From the NCBI RefSeq assembly GCF_963576545.1, contig NC_083646.1, positions 24,940,527 to 25,004,526 on the forward strand: DNA of 64,000 nt. Direction: 5' to 3'. The notes under the pieces were generated by a model. That model saw only the letters and a program-made list of their open reading frames with translations. It was not told the origin of the DNA and searched no databases. Positions 51,064 through 64,000 of this stretch are shown piece by piece. Both the position numbers and the translations under genes were made by a program. Every line of letters begins with the position of its first letter. The first letter of the stretch is position 1. Source of the DNA: Limanda limanda (taxonomy: Eukaryota; Chordata; Actinopteri; Pleuronectiformes; Pleuronectidae).

Positions 51064-51408
51064 AGGAGACATATTATGCCCATTTTACCACAGTTGATAT
51101 GGTTCCTTGGGGTCTTAATGAAATGTCTGTACCATTTTTTGGTCAAAATACCAAAATGATCATTTAAAACAGCACCCTTTTTACCCGGTCTAAAACAGCC
51201 CTCCTCAGATTGACCTGATTTGAGTGCCCCCGGTGCTGCGTTAGTTCACTAGCTCCGGCTCCGAAAATGACGTACACAACGGTCGTAATCCCATTCGACT
51301 CTAGCGTATCGTTTCTGACATAGAGGAACCACAATAAAACGCGGAACTTGTTTTTTTAATTAACGTGTAGAAGCACTACAAAAGTGGAATTTTCATAATA
51401 TGCCCCCT
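51064..51408. mobile_element. MITE with TTAA target-site duplication
   Basis: A 345-bp element flanked by TTAA at 51060-51063 and 51409-51412. The termini AGGAGACATATTATG (left) and CATAATATGCCCCCT (right) are inverted copies with two mismatches. It has no coding capacity. TTAA duplications occur with piggyBac and Kolobok transposases. Similar GGGGACATATTATG-ended elements are widespread in teleosts, as I recall. Confidence 0.8.
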
Positions 51409-51647
51409 TTAACACTGAATGTGCCGAATTCAGGACTGTCCAGAAATTATTTGTGTGGGTATGAGGGCAAAATCCTCCCATCTTTTTTACCAATAATACA
51501 ACAATTACATACCAACAATATAATCATAATGTAATATTGAGTTGTCTAAACTCATTTAACAAATAATAAACAGTGAAAGAGTAACTTAAAAAATAAAAGT
51601 AAAGAACTTCATATAGTGAAGCCCAGTTTAAAGATTCAGGCCTCGCT

Positions 51648-51960
51648 CTTATGGTGCATTCACAGCAAACACGAAGCACATTTTGAGCAGTGACAGTACA
51701 AAGTCAATGCAAAGACGCAAATAGACGCACCTTTCACATTGCGACACAAAATCTGCGTAATTTGCTTCACTCGCTCAAGTTGAAATCAAGCTTGAAATTT
51801 AGGTAATATGATGTTGCAAAAGCCCATCAGCACTGAGGATGAAACTCAATCCGAACGAGCAGTTCAACCGTCCACTGGACAGCGTGAGGTAGAGCTGAAC
51901 ACAGCAGGCATCCAGATACAGCTCCATAAGCAAGATTACAGCTGCACCTTAAACCTGGCA
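51648..51960. mobile_element. Degenerate hAT-like non-autonomous element
   Basis: ATGGTGCATTCACAGCAAAC, AGTACAAAGTCAATGCAAAG, TTGCTTCACTCGCTCAAGTT and the following text resemble the CpG-decayed form of a family common in teleosts (GTGCGTTCACACC..., CGCTCGAGTTGAAAT). Ends are not clean, so the boundaries are approximate. Confidence 0.45.
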
Positions 51961-52649
51961 CAGCAGTCTTTTTAAACTACAAAAGTGGATTTGGACTATT
52001 AAACCTCTCTTATTGTCAAAAGAGCCCTTAGTATCCCTTAGTCATAGGACAAAACTTTTTAAACGTGAACAATCAATATGCACATTAATTTGGCTAAAAT
52101 TTAATCAATCAAAGAAATATCTGTAGTTTTCCATATTTTTATACCTATTTCTACACAGGAGAGGCTTTTCCAGTGTGTGTTCCACCGGCACTGCTGCATT
52201 TCACTGAGCAGAAAGGCTTTCACCTGCTGAGCTTAGTGAATGTGTGTCCAGTATGTCCAGCTCCTGTCCTGGCTCCTGTCCTGGCTCATCTGTGGTGTAG
52301 TATTGTTTGACTGCCAGCAGTGTAATCAGATAATACCACTGAGAGGTCAAAAAGCACTGCAAGTTTCAGCTTCAGATTTCTATCACCTTTTACAAACACA
52401 TCCAAGAGACCCATTTCAATTTGTACTCCACATACATACAAGTGAACTCAGAAAACGCTTCAGTTACTTTGAAAATCGAATTTCATTGAGCATTTACCAC
52501 TTGTTTGAGCTGCTGCTTGGTACATGCACTGTTTTTACTTACAGAGTCTGATGGCCATGACAACCCATTGGTCAGTTTATTGTGCTTAATCCACCAGCTT
52601 AATTCAGCATGAAATGTTTTGAGAACAAATCAACAGATAACCATGATAT

Positions 52650-53110
52650 CATGACAATCGTGGTCCCCAGAGGATGAAGCCACTTACTCGATAATCCCCT
52701 AGGTGTTTTGACAAGTACTGCATGGACCTGTCCAAATATGCATGGTCCCCTGAGATGATCCTGGTTGGCCCTTTAGTGGATTTGAAATTCAGATTTTCTG
52801 TAAAATGGATTTGTCATTACATTTACATTTGTCCCCACAGGATGAATGGTAAAAACAGTCCTTAAACTCGCCATCATAATGAAAAAAATAGTGTTTTTTC
52901 TAATACTAAATGACCAATTATGTAAAAAGCTGTTAAAATCTAAAATTGTACCTTAAGTTCTTAATACAAAATGTTAGCATGCCACCATGCTAAAATAGGA
53001 TGGTGAACATGGCTACAATGAATTGCTAAACATAAGCATGTAAACACACTGACCCTAACATTGGGCTCAAGTCACCACTGCATGCAACTGCAGCTTCACA
53101 AATCTGCCAG
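52650..53110 (+). mobile_element. Degenerate copy of a common teleost interspersed repeat
   Basis: Phrases such as CAGAGGATGAAGCC, GTCCCCACAGGATGAATGG, AATGTTAGCATGCCACCATG and GATGGTGAACATGGCTACAA recall a widely dispersed fish repeat with GTTAGCATGCTAAC-type blocks. The copy is old and without coding capacity. Confidence 0.5.
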
Positions 53111-54276
53111 CATAAAGTCTTACAGTGTGACTACACAGTAACTGCATTTTTCACTTGTCTGTTTTGCTTTTGTCAGAGAGCCACTGCTTGCTTTGTACTT
53201 GCAAGACATGCTCAAAAAAATGACGCAAGGCTCTAAGGAAATACATTTTCTGTGACCTAATGCGCATTCCTGCATTGATCATGTGTTGGACGTGAAGAGC
53301 TGTCAAAGTTCTGTAATTCGAACTGGAGCCAATTTTACAATGATGGCTCCCACAACATATCCATGACATCATCCTTTTTTAATTGAAGAAAATATTTTTA
53401 CATAATTTATGATGATTTTTACAGGTATGAATATTTCACTCATTTCACCTCCCTCAAAAGCCGGTGAAATGCACTCCAAAGCATATTCTCTCGAATCAAA
53501 CTGTAGTCAGCACAAGCATGATCTAAATGTTAAAGCTCTTGAGCTGGAGCATCTTGTGTGGGCTTGTGTGTAGCCCCTTCCCATGATGCTCTGCTGGTAG
53601 GGGTCTTCTACTCACGCAGGCTTTATTTATATGCTGGTCTTGTGAAAACATCACCTTTGGCTTCCCAAAGGGTTGAAACTGGATAAAACTAGTATCAATT
53701 AGGCAAAAAAAAACCTCTACCGACAAATGATGTCTCCAAAACTTCTGACCTCAGTCTGTGTCGCTTTCATCAGGTTGCCAGAGGGTAAAGAGGTCTCTCC
53801 TGTGTTTATGTTTGATTTGGCAGCCATTGCTAAGCATCGTATGTTGTCGGTAGAATGTGGGGGACAACTGGGAGTTTACCTTCCCCTTTTATTAAACTGT
53901 TTTAATCTGCTGCAGTGAGTCCAGCTTCCTGTAAGTGAGTAGATTAGAGGAAGGAGGGAGAACTACAGAAAGACCTTGAAAGACAAAACATCCGAAATAT
54001 TGACAGAAAATTGACTCTGTCATACACACAAAACCAATTTCCATAATGCATGACCTAGAGATACTGATGAGGTCAGAGCGGTTGTAAAAGGGCCTGTGTA
54101 ACTGCACAACTTGAATGGGTTATTGGATGTACTGCAAATGAGCTTGTGAATAATAAGGTGTTTTAATTTTTCCTCTAACTACGCTATGATTATCTAAAGA
54201 TGTTCTGCATGATTGGATATGTAAGTGAACAGTGTTTAATGCTATTCAATAGGTTAAAATCTTTTTATTCAACAAA

Positions 54277-54287
54277 GTGTGTGTGTT

Positions 54288-54373
<86 letters not shown>

Positions 54374-54412
54374 CGTGCGTGCGTACATTCGTGCGTGTGT
54401 GTGCGTGCGTGT
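54277..54412. repeat. (GT)n array ending in GTGC units
   Basis: About 90 bp of nearly pure GT followed by (GTGC)n variants. CpG is introduced by the GTGC units. Confidence 0.9.
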
Positions 54413-54987
54413 TTGAAAGCTGAAAAGTGCTTCCTCTCTTTTCTGTCTCTGTGATGACGTCGGTGCAGGAGATAAGTCAGTCACCTGCGTTTAAATGAGG
54501 AATGTGGAGCATCTTATATATTTTTTCCTAAAAGACGTTTTTTTCTTTATTTGCGCAGTATTCTGACTTTTTTCTCATTAAATTACGAATGAATCCTCAG
54601 CTAGTATGGACTCTTTACTCATTCAATTATAACTTAATTCTCTTAATGTTACAACATTATTCTCGAAATCTCTGAATTTTGTTCTCGAGTATGGCCCAAA
54701 TACTCAATGATGAAGACCTTTTGATATGCTTGATAGTCGCATGAATCAGAGAGGACACCATTTACTGTTCTGACTTCAGGTCAGAATAATGACTGTTAAG
54801 TTTAGAATTTAACTCAAACAGGTTCAGTGCTAAGGCTTGTAGTGTTACAGGTTTGATTGAGGGTTCTGATTTGAGAATGAATATCCTCAGAAGTATAATG
54901 ATACACTCCTGTGTGAAGTGACCTGTTCAGTTTCCAGCTGCTTAGAGATATGCAAGGACAGTGAGGATGTCCGGGTGGTGAATCGAG

Positions 54988-55028
<41 letters not shown>

Positions 55029-55129
55029 CTTATCTTATACAAAGGTGTAACCGAAGCCCTCATAAGATACCAGAACTGAAGACAGAAGGAGCATCCTAAT
55101 GCCAAAGGACCTTATATCCCTCTTCACGA

Positions 55130-55290
55130 AGAGATGACACCGCCAAGATCTGCCGCAGAGTTTGTTGTCTTCCCAAAGCACTTAATGTGATCAGAGAATT
55201 AAAATTTCAGCGAGTCATTTAATGACAGGCAGGGCCCGCATCGCCGAGCTAGAGTTTCCTATAGTTGTGCTGTCATATCTCATTCCATTT
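55130..55290. promoter_or_regulatory. Candidate 3' enhancer block
   Basis: Repeat-free block with CTTAATGTGATCAG, GAATTAAAATTTCAG and CATTTAATGACAGGC, unlike the surrounding microsatellite-rich DNA. Weak call based on texture only. Confidence 0.25.
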
Positions 55291-57183
55291 CGTGCTGAGG
55301 GTGTTTTAGCCTGCACCCCCTCTCCCTGTCCCTATATCATGTGATCAGGCAGATTTATTTTGGGGGGGCAGTGGGATCTTCTGTAACTGGAGTCTGGCTG
55401 AATTGTACTAACAGGTCCATGACACTGTAAAGCAGAAGCTTTTACATTTAATTACTTTTATGAGGTCCTGCTCATTTGATTTTGTTTTTGATTTTTGATT
55501 TGTAATGAAGCACAGGCTGTGATTGAGGGAAGATTGTAATGATAAATAAAAGGAGCAAACATTACCCTTGAACTGACAGCCGGGGTTCATCATATCTCTT
55601 TTTACAGCTTTTAATGAACCGAGATGTAGAAAGCACCCTGGAAACCCAGTGAATATGTAAATACAGACATTACAGGATACTTTAACAGCTTAAGGCTAAG
55701 GATTAACTGGCAGCTCCCACTTGTTTTTTCTTTCTTCTCTTTTTTTCTTCCTGTTTTTGTTCTTGGAAAAAAATCTATCTGCTGTTCAAGTGAGTGAAGG
55801 GCTTCTCAGTTACACTCGAATGAATGGAGCATATCAAACTAGCGACACTTTGATGAGCATTTTATGTAAGGGATTAGTGTTGAGAGACTTGTTATGCTCA
55901 AAAACAAACTCAAAAACAGGATCATTTAGCACTTTCACGCTCATTTGTTCATCCCCGCCCTTTGTAATCCTGTGCAGCGGCTCTGGATGTGTTGGAGCTT
56001 GGCCGGTGCATGTGTACAGATATGAGATATCATGTCTACATGTGTGTGGCAGAATGTGTGCGCATGTAAATTTGTGTCAGTGTGTTAGTGTGTCTGGGCT
56101 GTAGATGCTTTGTCCCGTTAATGAGAGGCGTTCGGGGCCTCCACGGGGGCCTGTGGAAGATAATCTTCTCCTGTTTTGCTATGAAAGCTCTTCTGAACGT
56201 AACCGAAGAAACTCACTCAAATGGCGGAGGGCTCGGTTGAATAATTCAGCGTTTACAATCAATTTTCAGCCCCCACCTCATCTCGACACCTCCCCGGACC
56301 ACAGGGCCTGCAGGCTCATCATGGGAATGTTGACAATTCCCTGTACAATGCACTCTCCGGCCCCGTGGCAACATGAGAGGCTGTGGGAGCATGGGTATTT
56401 GTGTGAGTTTGCAACTTAGTGTGTTTAATTATTAAATCCCCTCAAGTGCTGTTTATTGCAGAACAAAAGTATGTCACATTCTTTTTCTTCAAATAAATGA
56501 ACAGATCTATCTTTTTCACACTAGAACAGATTTGACAAGGAAGCATCTAATGGTGGCAGGTAACTTAAAGGCAATTTTAATGTATGGACTCAAATAGTCA
56601 CTATCAATGTATCCTGTTTCATACTTCTATAATACTGATAGTGACTGTTACTACTTCTTTTTTAAATACAATTTTCAGATTTTTGTAGAGAATACTTTTT
56701 CATATCTTGAAATCTTGATACCTTTATATTTTGTATATTGATATCTTGATTATTATTATTATATGATTTCTATTTTAACTCGTTTGTTGCCTTTAAACAA
56801 TATATATATATTTAGCAACTATTTTGTTAAACTTTGTTTATTGTCAGGTACATAAATGGCATTGATGCGGTTATCCATACATTCAGATTTTGTCAAATTA
56901 ATCTCAGTTGGCATCCACCAGGCTTCCATATCTCAGCATGTATGTGCATATTCTGCATTCCGAAGATGACCATATTTATCTGGGAGAATCAAACTTAATT
57001 CCAACTTAAAATTAGTAAGTTAGCAGAATTTACAAAGTAATAATAAGGTAAAAAATGTTCAGTACTAAACTTATTAAGTGCCTCCTTTAAATGCTCATTT
57101 ATACTCAGTCAATGTGAGAGACATGTATGTGTATGAAATATCACTGGAATAGTAAATGTATGCATCAGTGTGTAAAATATATA

Positions 57184-57452
<269 letters not shown>

Positions 57453-58023
57453 TACATATTTTTTGTAAACATTTTAGAGTAAATGTCTGTTGATGTTTTA
57501 ATATCTTTATATATTTAGTTTTTAAACCGATATGAACCTGTCAATCTGAACAGTGTATTTTTTGTGGATGATTTTATCGGGTAGAATTGCTGATTTGATG
57601 TCGGTCTCAACACTTTTTCACTATACTCACATCTTTTTATCATACTGATTCATTTTGATTGGAATGACACACTATTTTAAGATGAGATATGCAGTTAACT
57701 CAACACACACACAGTATATCTGTCAATGTGTGCTGAGAGTGTGCGGTCCTCTGGGTGTCAGCTTTCCAGGAGTATGGTTTGTCTGTGACGGAGGAGGTGG
57801 GGGTTGACGAGGTGGTGGCGGTGCAGCAGCAGCAGCTATATTCCCCTGTACAATAAACTGTGGTATAATAGTCCTGTGGATTACCTCAATTGCAGGTGAT
57901 AACAGACAGGCAGCGGAGCGGACAGGCCGATACAGGACACCCACTCCCGTGTGGGAAGCCGTATGAATTATTTCTTGTTTGCCTGCAGACAGTGTATGAG
58001 GGCTGGGGGACAGTGATGGGTGA

Positions 58024-58162
<139 letters not shown>

Positions 58163-59224
58163 AGGGGGTCCCATCGCTATGACTCAGCTTGACTTTACAG
58201 GTAGAGCAGGTGGTAGAGCACAAAGCACATCCCCAGATTACAAGTGAGTCATACAGGTCACTTTGTACTTTGCACTTTGTTCTTTCTTTTATCCAACTGT
58301 ATTATTTTTGTTTAGTCTGGATTCATTCTGATTTTAATTCAACTTGAATTTGACCTCGTCTTCACGTGCACTGGTCGGGCTGACGTAGAGCCTGGCCACA
58401 TCAAGCACGTCACCGTCCGCCAGTTGCTCGCTGCCTGGGAAGCAGCGGGTGCGTATGTGTGCATGTCAGAGAGCGTGTCAGTCACAGATACCTTATCGAG
58501 CGGGAGGCTGCAGCGCCGCTCTCTGTGCAATGCAGTATGCAGGATTCTTTGTCAATGGTGGAATCATGCGGGAAGGTGATACCTGGTTTAAGCATGATTA
58601 AATTGACACCCCATAGAGTGTCTCAGATACGTTTTTGTGCTTGTGATACTGCGACGGCAGCTTATTCAACGCTGTCTCCTGTTCAGTCTCACCTGTCATG
58701 CTGACATCATTGCATTGCAATTACAGTGAGTGAGAGAGGGAATGCATTAGGCTAGCGCTGTGGGAAGAGGATTGAGCCAATGTTATATCTTTCTGTCCAG
58801 GCCAACCGCTGTCTCTCTCTCCTGTGTGTGACTTTAAGCAGCAGCTACATCAACTCAAAAATCACTCCATGGATTATTTCATTTTACACGCTACAGCAGT
58901 GCCCATTCTAAACCTTTGCTTGTCCTGTGTTAATGCTCCAGCACTACTTCAGAATTATTCCTTGTCATTAGTGAATCCTCCTCAGACAGTTCTACAATAT
59001 ACTGCCACTATTTATTCTTTGTGTGCTGGGCGTTGTGTGTAGAGCTTTTTATAAACCGTCTATAGTGCAGAATGAAGTTAGGAAACTTGTGTTCATTCTA
59101 CCTGGTTTATCTGTAGTGAAGATGTTGTCATCCATGTTTTTCATTAAAATGAAACTGAATTTGCTTTGTTACTGTTTATGTTTGTGGGTTCTATATAACT
59201 TTGAGTGATTACCGAACCACTGTT

Positions 59225-59545
59225 GACACAATCTTCAGAACAAAGTTCCTGATTTTTAAAAAAATTAAAGGTCTGTAATTAAGCTTGATAAAGATTGCAA
59301 CAAAACGTTGTGCTTTTGACAAAGTGATTTTATAAATGTTGTTGCCATGACGAAGATCAGCACCCATGACACCCATGATAATTTAGGCACACCACCCCCA
59401 CTGACTGCTACAGAGCTGGTCGCCTGTCTATACAAATTGTATTCATATTGAATGTCCAAGTCGCACCAAATTAGACTCTGCACTTCCTCTGGCCACGAAC
59501 AATATACATGCCAAATGTGAAGTCAATAAGATGACCGAATCGCTA
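59225..59545. repeat. Probable old interspersed repeat
   Basis: The text from CAGAACAAAGTTCCTGATTT through GTTGCCATGACGAAGATCAG to ATGCCAAATGTGAAGTCAAT has the flavour of a dispersed fish repeat, but I cannot name it and see no ends. Confidence 0.35.
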
Positions 59546-62500
59546 AATATGTGCTCCACAGTCAGATTTTTGTGGAATTAGTGAATGATAATGTAAAGAC
59601 AAATTGTAATTATGAAAATACTCTTCTATAAATACTGTAATATGATGATGATGAAATATGACAACCTCCCACAGTGTATTCTTGTCGTCTGCGGACCTCC
59701 GAAAGACAGAAAGAGTCACTTCCTGAACATCTGCTCTCAAGATCAGAGCTCTGTGAGACTATTTTTGTGTTTGCAGTCGCTCAGAGGTTTTAGAGTTCAT
59801 GCTCTGCGGCGTATTTATTATTTACATAATTCAGATGCAGACAGTATTTATTTTCACTTTGTTTCCTCAAATGTCCACGTCCACATATTTGTTCAGGCAC
59901 GTGATTGCCCCATCGACGTAACGCTGGTGCGAGACGTTTTTTTAGGAAACGGGTTGATAAGGATTTTAATGCAGTTAATTAGTAGGTTGATAAGACTGTT
60001 TGGATAAGTGTGAGACTTCTCAGCACCGGACCACCAGTTGTACATGAGGAGAGAGAGAGAAAGAGAGGGAGAGAGAAAGAGCACTAGAGAGTGAAGAGGA
60101 GTCACAAAGAGGAGCTTTGTTTATGGCCATCTCTCTTGGCCACACGCACGGCTTAGCAAGAGAGCATTTCCTGTTCTGATTCATTCTCCACGCCGTCATT
60201 GTGTAACTCACATCTCCGTTAACACGAGGAATCAAATACGTCCGTGGCTGCATGCACTCGTTGTTCTTCATCCTCCCGCTGCAACATTACCGTGGGATCC
60301 TTTGTGATCTTATCAGTTACTGAATGCCTCACCAATGCAGTGCTGCATAAAACTAACAGGACCCTTGCTGACATCCAGATAGCAATAACAGTCATCATGT
60401 ATAAAGCACCCAGCTGCCTTGGGACACCAGACCCCCAAGGAAGACCCAGTAACACTTCATGTCATTTGGTTTTGGTAATTAATGGCAAATTAGCAAAGGA
60501 ATCTGCAATTTTTAAGGCAAACTGCAAAGAAAGTGAAATGTGTATGAATGTGTGGGAAGAGAGGGGATTCCGACTATCAGTCTGTCTTAAACTTCACAAT
60601 AATACAGAACTTGAGTCTCTACAGAGAATGAACACTTATCTACAGGCAGCACTTAAGAAGCACAGTGGCAGGCTGCAGATCAAGTCACAGCTGTGGAATG
60701 TGTGATCTACTATTCTGTATTAATGAGAACATGGAGGTGACAGTGCACTGAGTATGAGGGGGTGAAGGGGTCAAGATTGGCCCCTTGAGCCTATTTTCCT
60801 CATGCCCCCCCACACTCCCCTCAACAGGTTAATTGGGCCACGTTGTGTCTTTTACACAAAAATTGTAGAAACTGAATGAATTGACAGCAAGAGCAAATAA
60901 AAAACCTGTGTAGAAACAATGAAAAGGAGTGCAACGCCAGTTGCAAAAGTTATTGTGGCGAGCTTTTAACAGATTTTTTAAAAAGTTGGAATACAACATC
61001 CTCTAAAAGGTTTCTCCTGAGACCCAGTACAGAAGGTGTTTTCAGGCATGAAATCTAGAAAAACATTGTTACCAAGGTTATTCATTTTACGTGTCAGACA
61101 CTTTAACACCAAGAGGAAAATGTCGTGGACATTCAGGTGAGGACTGACACCCGGGTAAATCATGTTTAATTTCCATTGTGGATCCATGTTTTTTTGTTCA
61201 CAGCACATAGAAATGTATGTCAGCCCTTATTGCCAAAGCTCTCGAATCTCGTCTTACCAAGTTGACGTCTGCGTCTTCTGCGTCTATAACACCTCATTTT
61301 CATCTGGAGACATTTGTTTTCTTCCAGTTTGGCGTCCGCCGTGTTAGAAACATCGTCAACATGGCCACTCACCCACTGGTAATTTCCCAGAATTTTTACT
61401 CCTGTGCTCTTCACCTAGGCTCACATGACATTTTCTGGACATTTTACTTGGGGTCTGGCAGGAAAAGTTCCATAAAATGTCTTGAGCAACTGACTCAGAC
61501 GTTTGCGTTCGCACATTCAATTTCTTCATTTGAGAAGTATCATTTAGACTCATTTAAATGAGCTCTTCAGCAACTGTTCTACTGTTTTCATCACCATTAC
61601 ATGAACATCATGTTTTTGACAGACCATACTACTAGTTCCAAATCCCCTGCTTGATGCAAGATTGGTGACAACGCTATAATCAGGAGCTGGCAAAGAGTTT
61701 GATGGACACTGCGGGCAGCATATTACAGCCCCGACGCTCATTTTGAGGACGTGTAAATATACTTATTTGCAGCGGAGTCATAAAACATGCGGGCCCGTAC
61801 TTCACCAGGGACTCACTGAGCTTGGCTCTGCCTGTGTGTTTGGGCCCAGCAGGCGGTGTGTCACAGCAGCCTCTGTGTGTGGCCTCTTTGTTTTGTCATC
61901 ATTTCTTATGTGTTTAGGAATCATTGGCAACATTCTGACCGCAGCGTGTCGTCTTGTGAGTTGAACGCGGGGAAAGAGCACACGTGGCGCCCCCCCCTGC
62001 TCCATTTACCTCTAAACATATGCAAACGCACTAATGGGAAGATACTCGTGTATGTAAACAACAACACACATACACACATGCAGTCTGGGTTGCCGCTTCC
62101 TCAAGTGATTTATGAAGGCCATAAAGATATAATTGCTCTGGTTACATATGGAGTATCAGAAGTGCCACATGCAGAGAGTTGTAGCTGTCTCGTTGTCAGC
62201 TGCTGCCCTCTGTGTTGCAGACGTCCTCGAGCAATTGAGGGGAACACCTGAGCCGTTTTCCATGATGCCAGCATCGGCGAAAGGGGCGGGGGGGTGGGGG
62301 CACCAGGACATGGGCGGCTGTCTTGCTAATGGGACACTTAGACGTCTGAGCTTATGTCATTCAGTCCCAGCGCGCTGCATCCAATCGCCCCCCTATCGCA
62401 GGGATCCAGCTCCGCGATGATCGATCTGCGGCTAGCCTCCTCCAACTCGGCGGTCGTGGCTCAGGCAACCGGAGCCGTCAGGGTCCTGAGGTGTCCCTCT

Positions 62501-63087
62501 CACCGTCTACCTCCCCCAGCCCCAATGCACACACACACATATATACACCCCGTACTGTCCCACAGCCCCTTCAACTCCTGGCCTGACCTTGATGTGCCTC
62601 TGGAGAACCCAGCAGAAGCACTTTGTAGTTGTGTTCTGAGAACACAGACAGAAGCATAACTACTCTAATGAAAGTAGAGAGAGAAGAGGGACAAATAAAT
62701 GCCAAAGTCACACTGAAGATCATCCATCCCTCTAAACAGTAGACATTATAGTGTCAACTGCAACTGGTGGTGTAATGATGAGAGTAAAACGTGGTTGTGC
62801 TCTGATGGACAACCATAAAATTGTCCATGTAGAGTATTTGAACAGACGTAGGCATATGCAGGGTTCAGGTTGTCCCAGTGCTTATTTCCCTGATATAGCA
62901 TTTTAAGTCATTTGGAGGCCAATTGTATTTGCTTTAAAACCATGTCAATGGGAAATAGAAGAAATTCCACAGAGGAAAGAACAGTGAGAGCAAAAGAACA
63001 ATTATCCCTTGTGGTAAGTATCCCAACCTGTGATCAGGTCAGTTTGTGCTGAACAGCACAGGGACATAATGGTAGCACTTTCCTGGA

Positions 63088-63234
63088 CACTGCAAAAACT
63101 CAATACAAACACAATTGCAATAAAAAGGGAAATAATACTTGAAATGATTAAGCTTTGAAAAATGAAGTAAAAAAACTACCATAAAGCCATGATTTAACAT
63201 ATTTTACCTTACTTAGATGTATCTTTTTGCAGTG
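63088..63234. mobile_element. Short MITE with CACTGCAAAAA ends
   Basis: A 147-bp element starting CACTGCAAAAAC and ending TTTTTGCAGTG, an inverted pair of at least 11 bp. These termini are those of CACTA/EnSpm-type non-autonomous elements in fish. The flanking trinucleotides (GGA and TAC) do not match, so the duplication has decayed or differs. Confidence 0.7.
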
Positions 63235-64000
63235 TACGTGCTGATCCTATCATCTCATCACCTTCTCATCTTTCTTTTTCTTCTTTTTCTTTTATCCCTT
63301 CCCCTCTTATAGCTGAGGTTTGAATAATGCAGTATTTTTATTTCTGAAATATTAACAAAAGGTCAATTGATATTAATATGCAAATAATGTTACCGGCCTC
63401 TGCTAGAATAATTATGGGATGAGAATAAAACTCTACAGGGTTACCTCATTTGAATATGCCTACAACATTTTTCTCACACTGAATTACATAAAAAAAATTC
63501 TAAAAAAATCACAGGTTATGTGATGGATGGTCTCTGTCATAGCACAACCACAGCTCATTGTTATATGATGAGGATGAAAGGCAGCTTACTACTAGCAGTC
63601 CAATTGTAAACTTCTCATTACTTGTATCATACCTCAGTACCTACTTGTCTGCTTTGCGGACATTATCAAAAAGTCATCATATTGAGTGAAGATTTTGTAC
63701 AAGATCATTTACTCCACAAGATATGACGCCAGGAATCCTTTTGTTAAATATCTTTGCAGAACTAAAATGGTTGTTTTTATGCTGTAGTTTCACAGCTTTT
63801 ATTTAAACAAAACTTCAGTGACCTTGAAGGTTGATACAACCATCTCTACAGTAGCATTTAGAAAGACCTCTTGATGAGTAACTAAGTAATTTACTAATAT
63901 GATCCGATAAATACCAAACAGTTGAGCAAAGATAACCTTTCATTGCTGTTTGACATAACTGACATATCTGTTAAATTCCTAAAACTTATTGTCTCGGATT

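Noticed and set aside
60244..60705. 153-codon open frame on +
   Set aside because: No recognisable domain, codon pattern or splice context; it is the kind of length expected by chance in 64 kb.
61210..61560. Possible old interspersed repeat or 114-codon ORF
   Set aside because: The ORF has no family resemblance, and the repeat impression rests on vague recollection with no visible ends.

Overview
The window reads as a vertebrate, almost certainly ray-finned fish, chromosome segment. Vertebrate-type introns, very abundant (GT)n/(AC)n microsatellites, AT-rich non-coding DNA and several short transposon families that I recognise from fish genomes all point this way. It carries one protein gene that I can support, on the + strand: sall3, the Spalt-like 3 zinc-finger transcription factor. 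Its four coding exons (16929-17010, 25084-28233, 28523-28860, 29323-29754) splice in frame to a predicted 1333-residue protein.

Layout. 1-12.7 kb: non-coding 5' flank with microsatellites, one TA-flanked MITE (4938-5258) and AT-rich stretches that could be enhancers. 12.75-13.17 kb: an isolated CpG-rich patch, possibly a distal promoter. 15.5-17.05 kb: the GC-rich promoter and 5' UTR region, two CCAAT boxes, two chained upstream ORFs and an AGC repeat abutting the sall3 start codon. 17.0-25.1 kb: the 8 kb intron 1, with regulatory-looking blocks. 25.1-29.75 kb: the bulk of the coding sequence. 29.75 to about 31.5 kb: the 3' UTR with three AATAAA signals. 31.5-64 kb: non-coding 3' flank with MITEs, LINE debris, a long compound tetranucleotide array and candidate enhancers. 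No second gene is visible, which fits the gene-poor surroundings usual for developmental regulators of the Spalt family.

The protein keeps the N-terminal NuRD-recruiting motif, the C2HC finger, the glutamine-rich dimerisation segment, double finger 1, double finger 2 with its attached third finger, and the C-terminal double finger. The double finger that human SALL3 carries between the last two clusters is absent from the genomic sequence, not merely skipped by splicing. The exon junction falls exactly where it would lie.

Other points of interest: an overlapping uORF pair that would have to be bypassed to translate sall3; an 18-base homeodomain-type motif repeated exactly in two places upstream; an interspersed repeat carrying a perfect vitellogenin-type estrogen response element plus DR1 nuclear-receptor sites; and a Harbinger-like MITE with perfect 23-bp ends and a fossil MADF-type ORF fragment. 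I found no prokaryotic-type system, CRISPR array, rRNA or tRNA.
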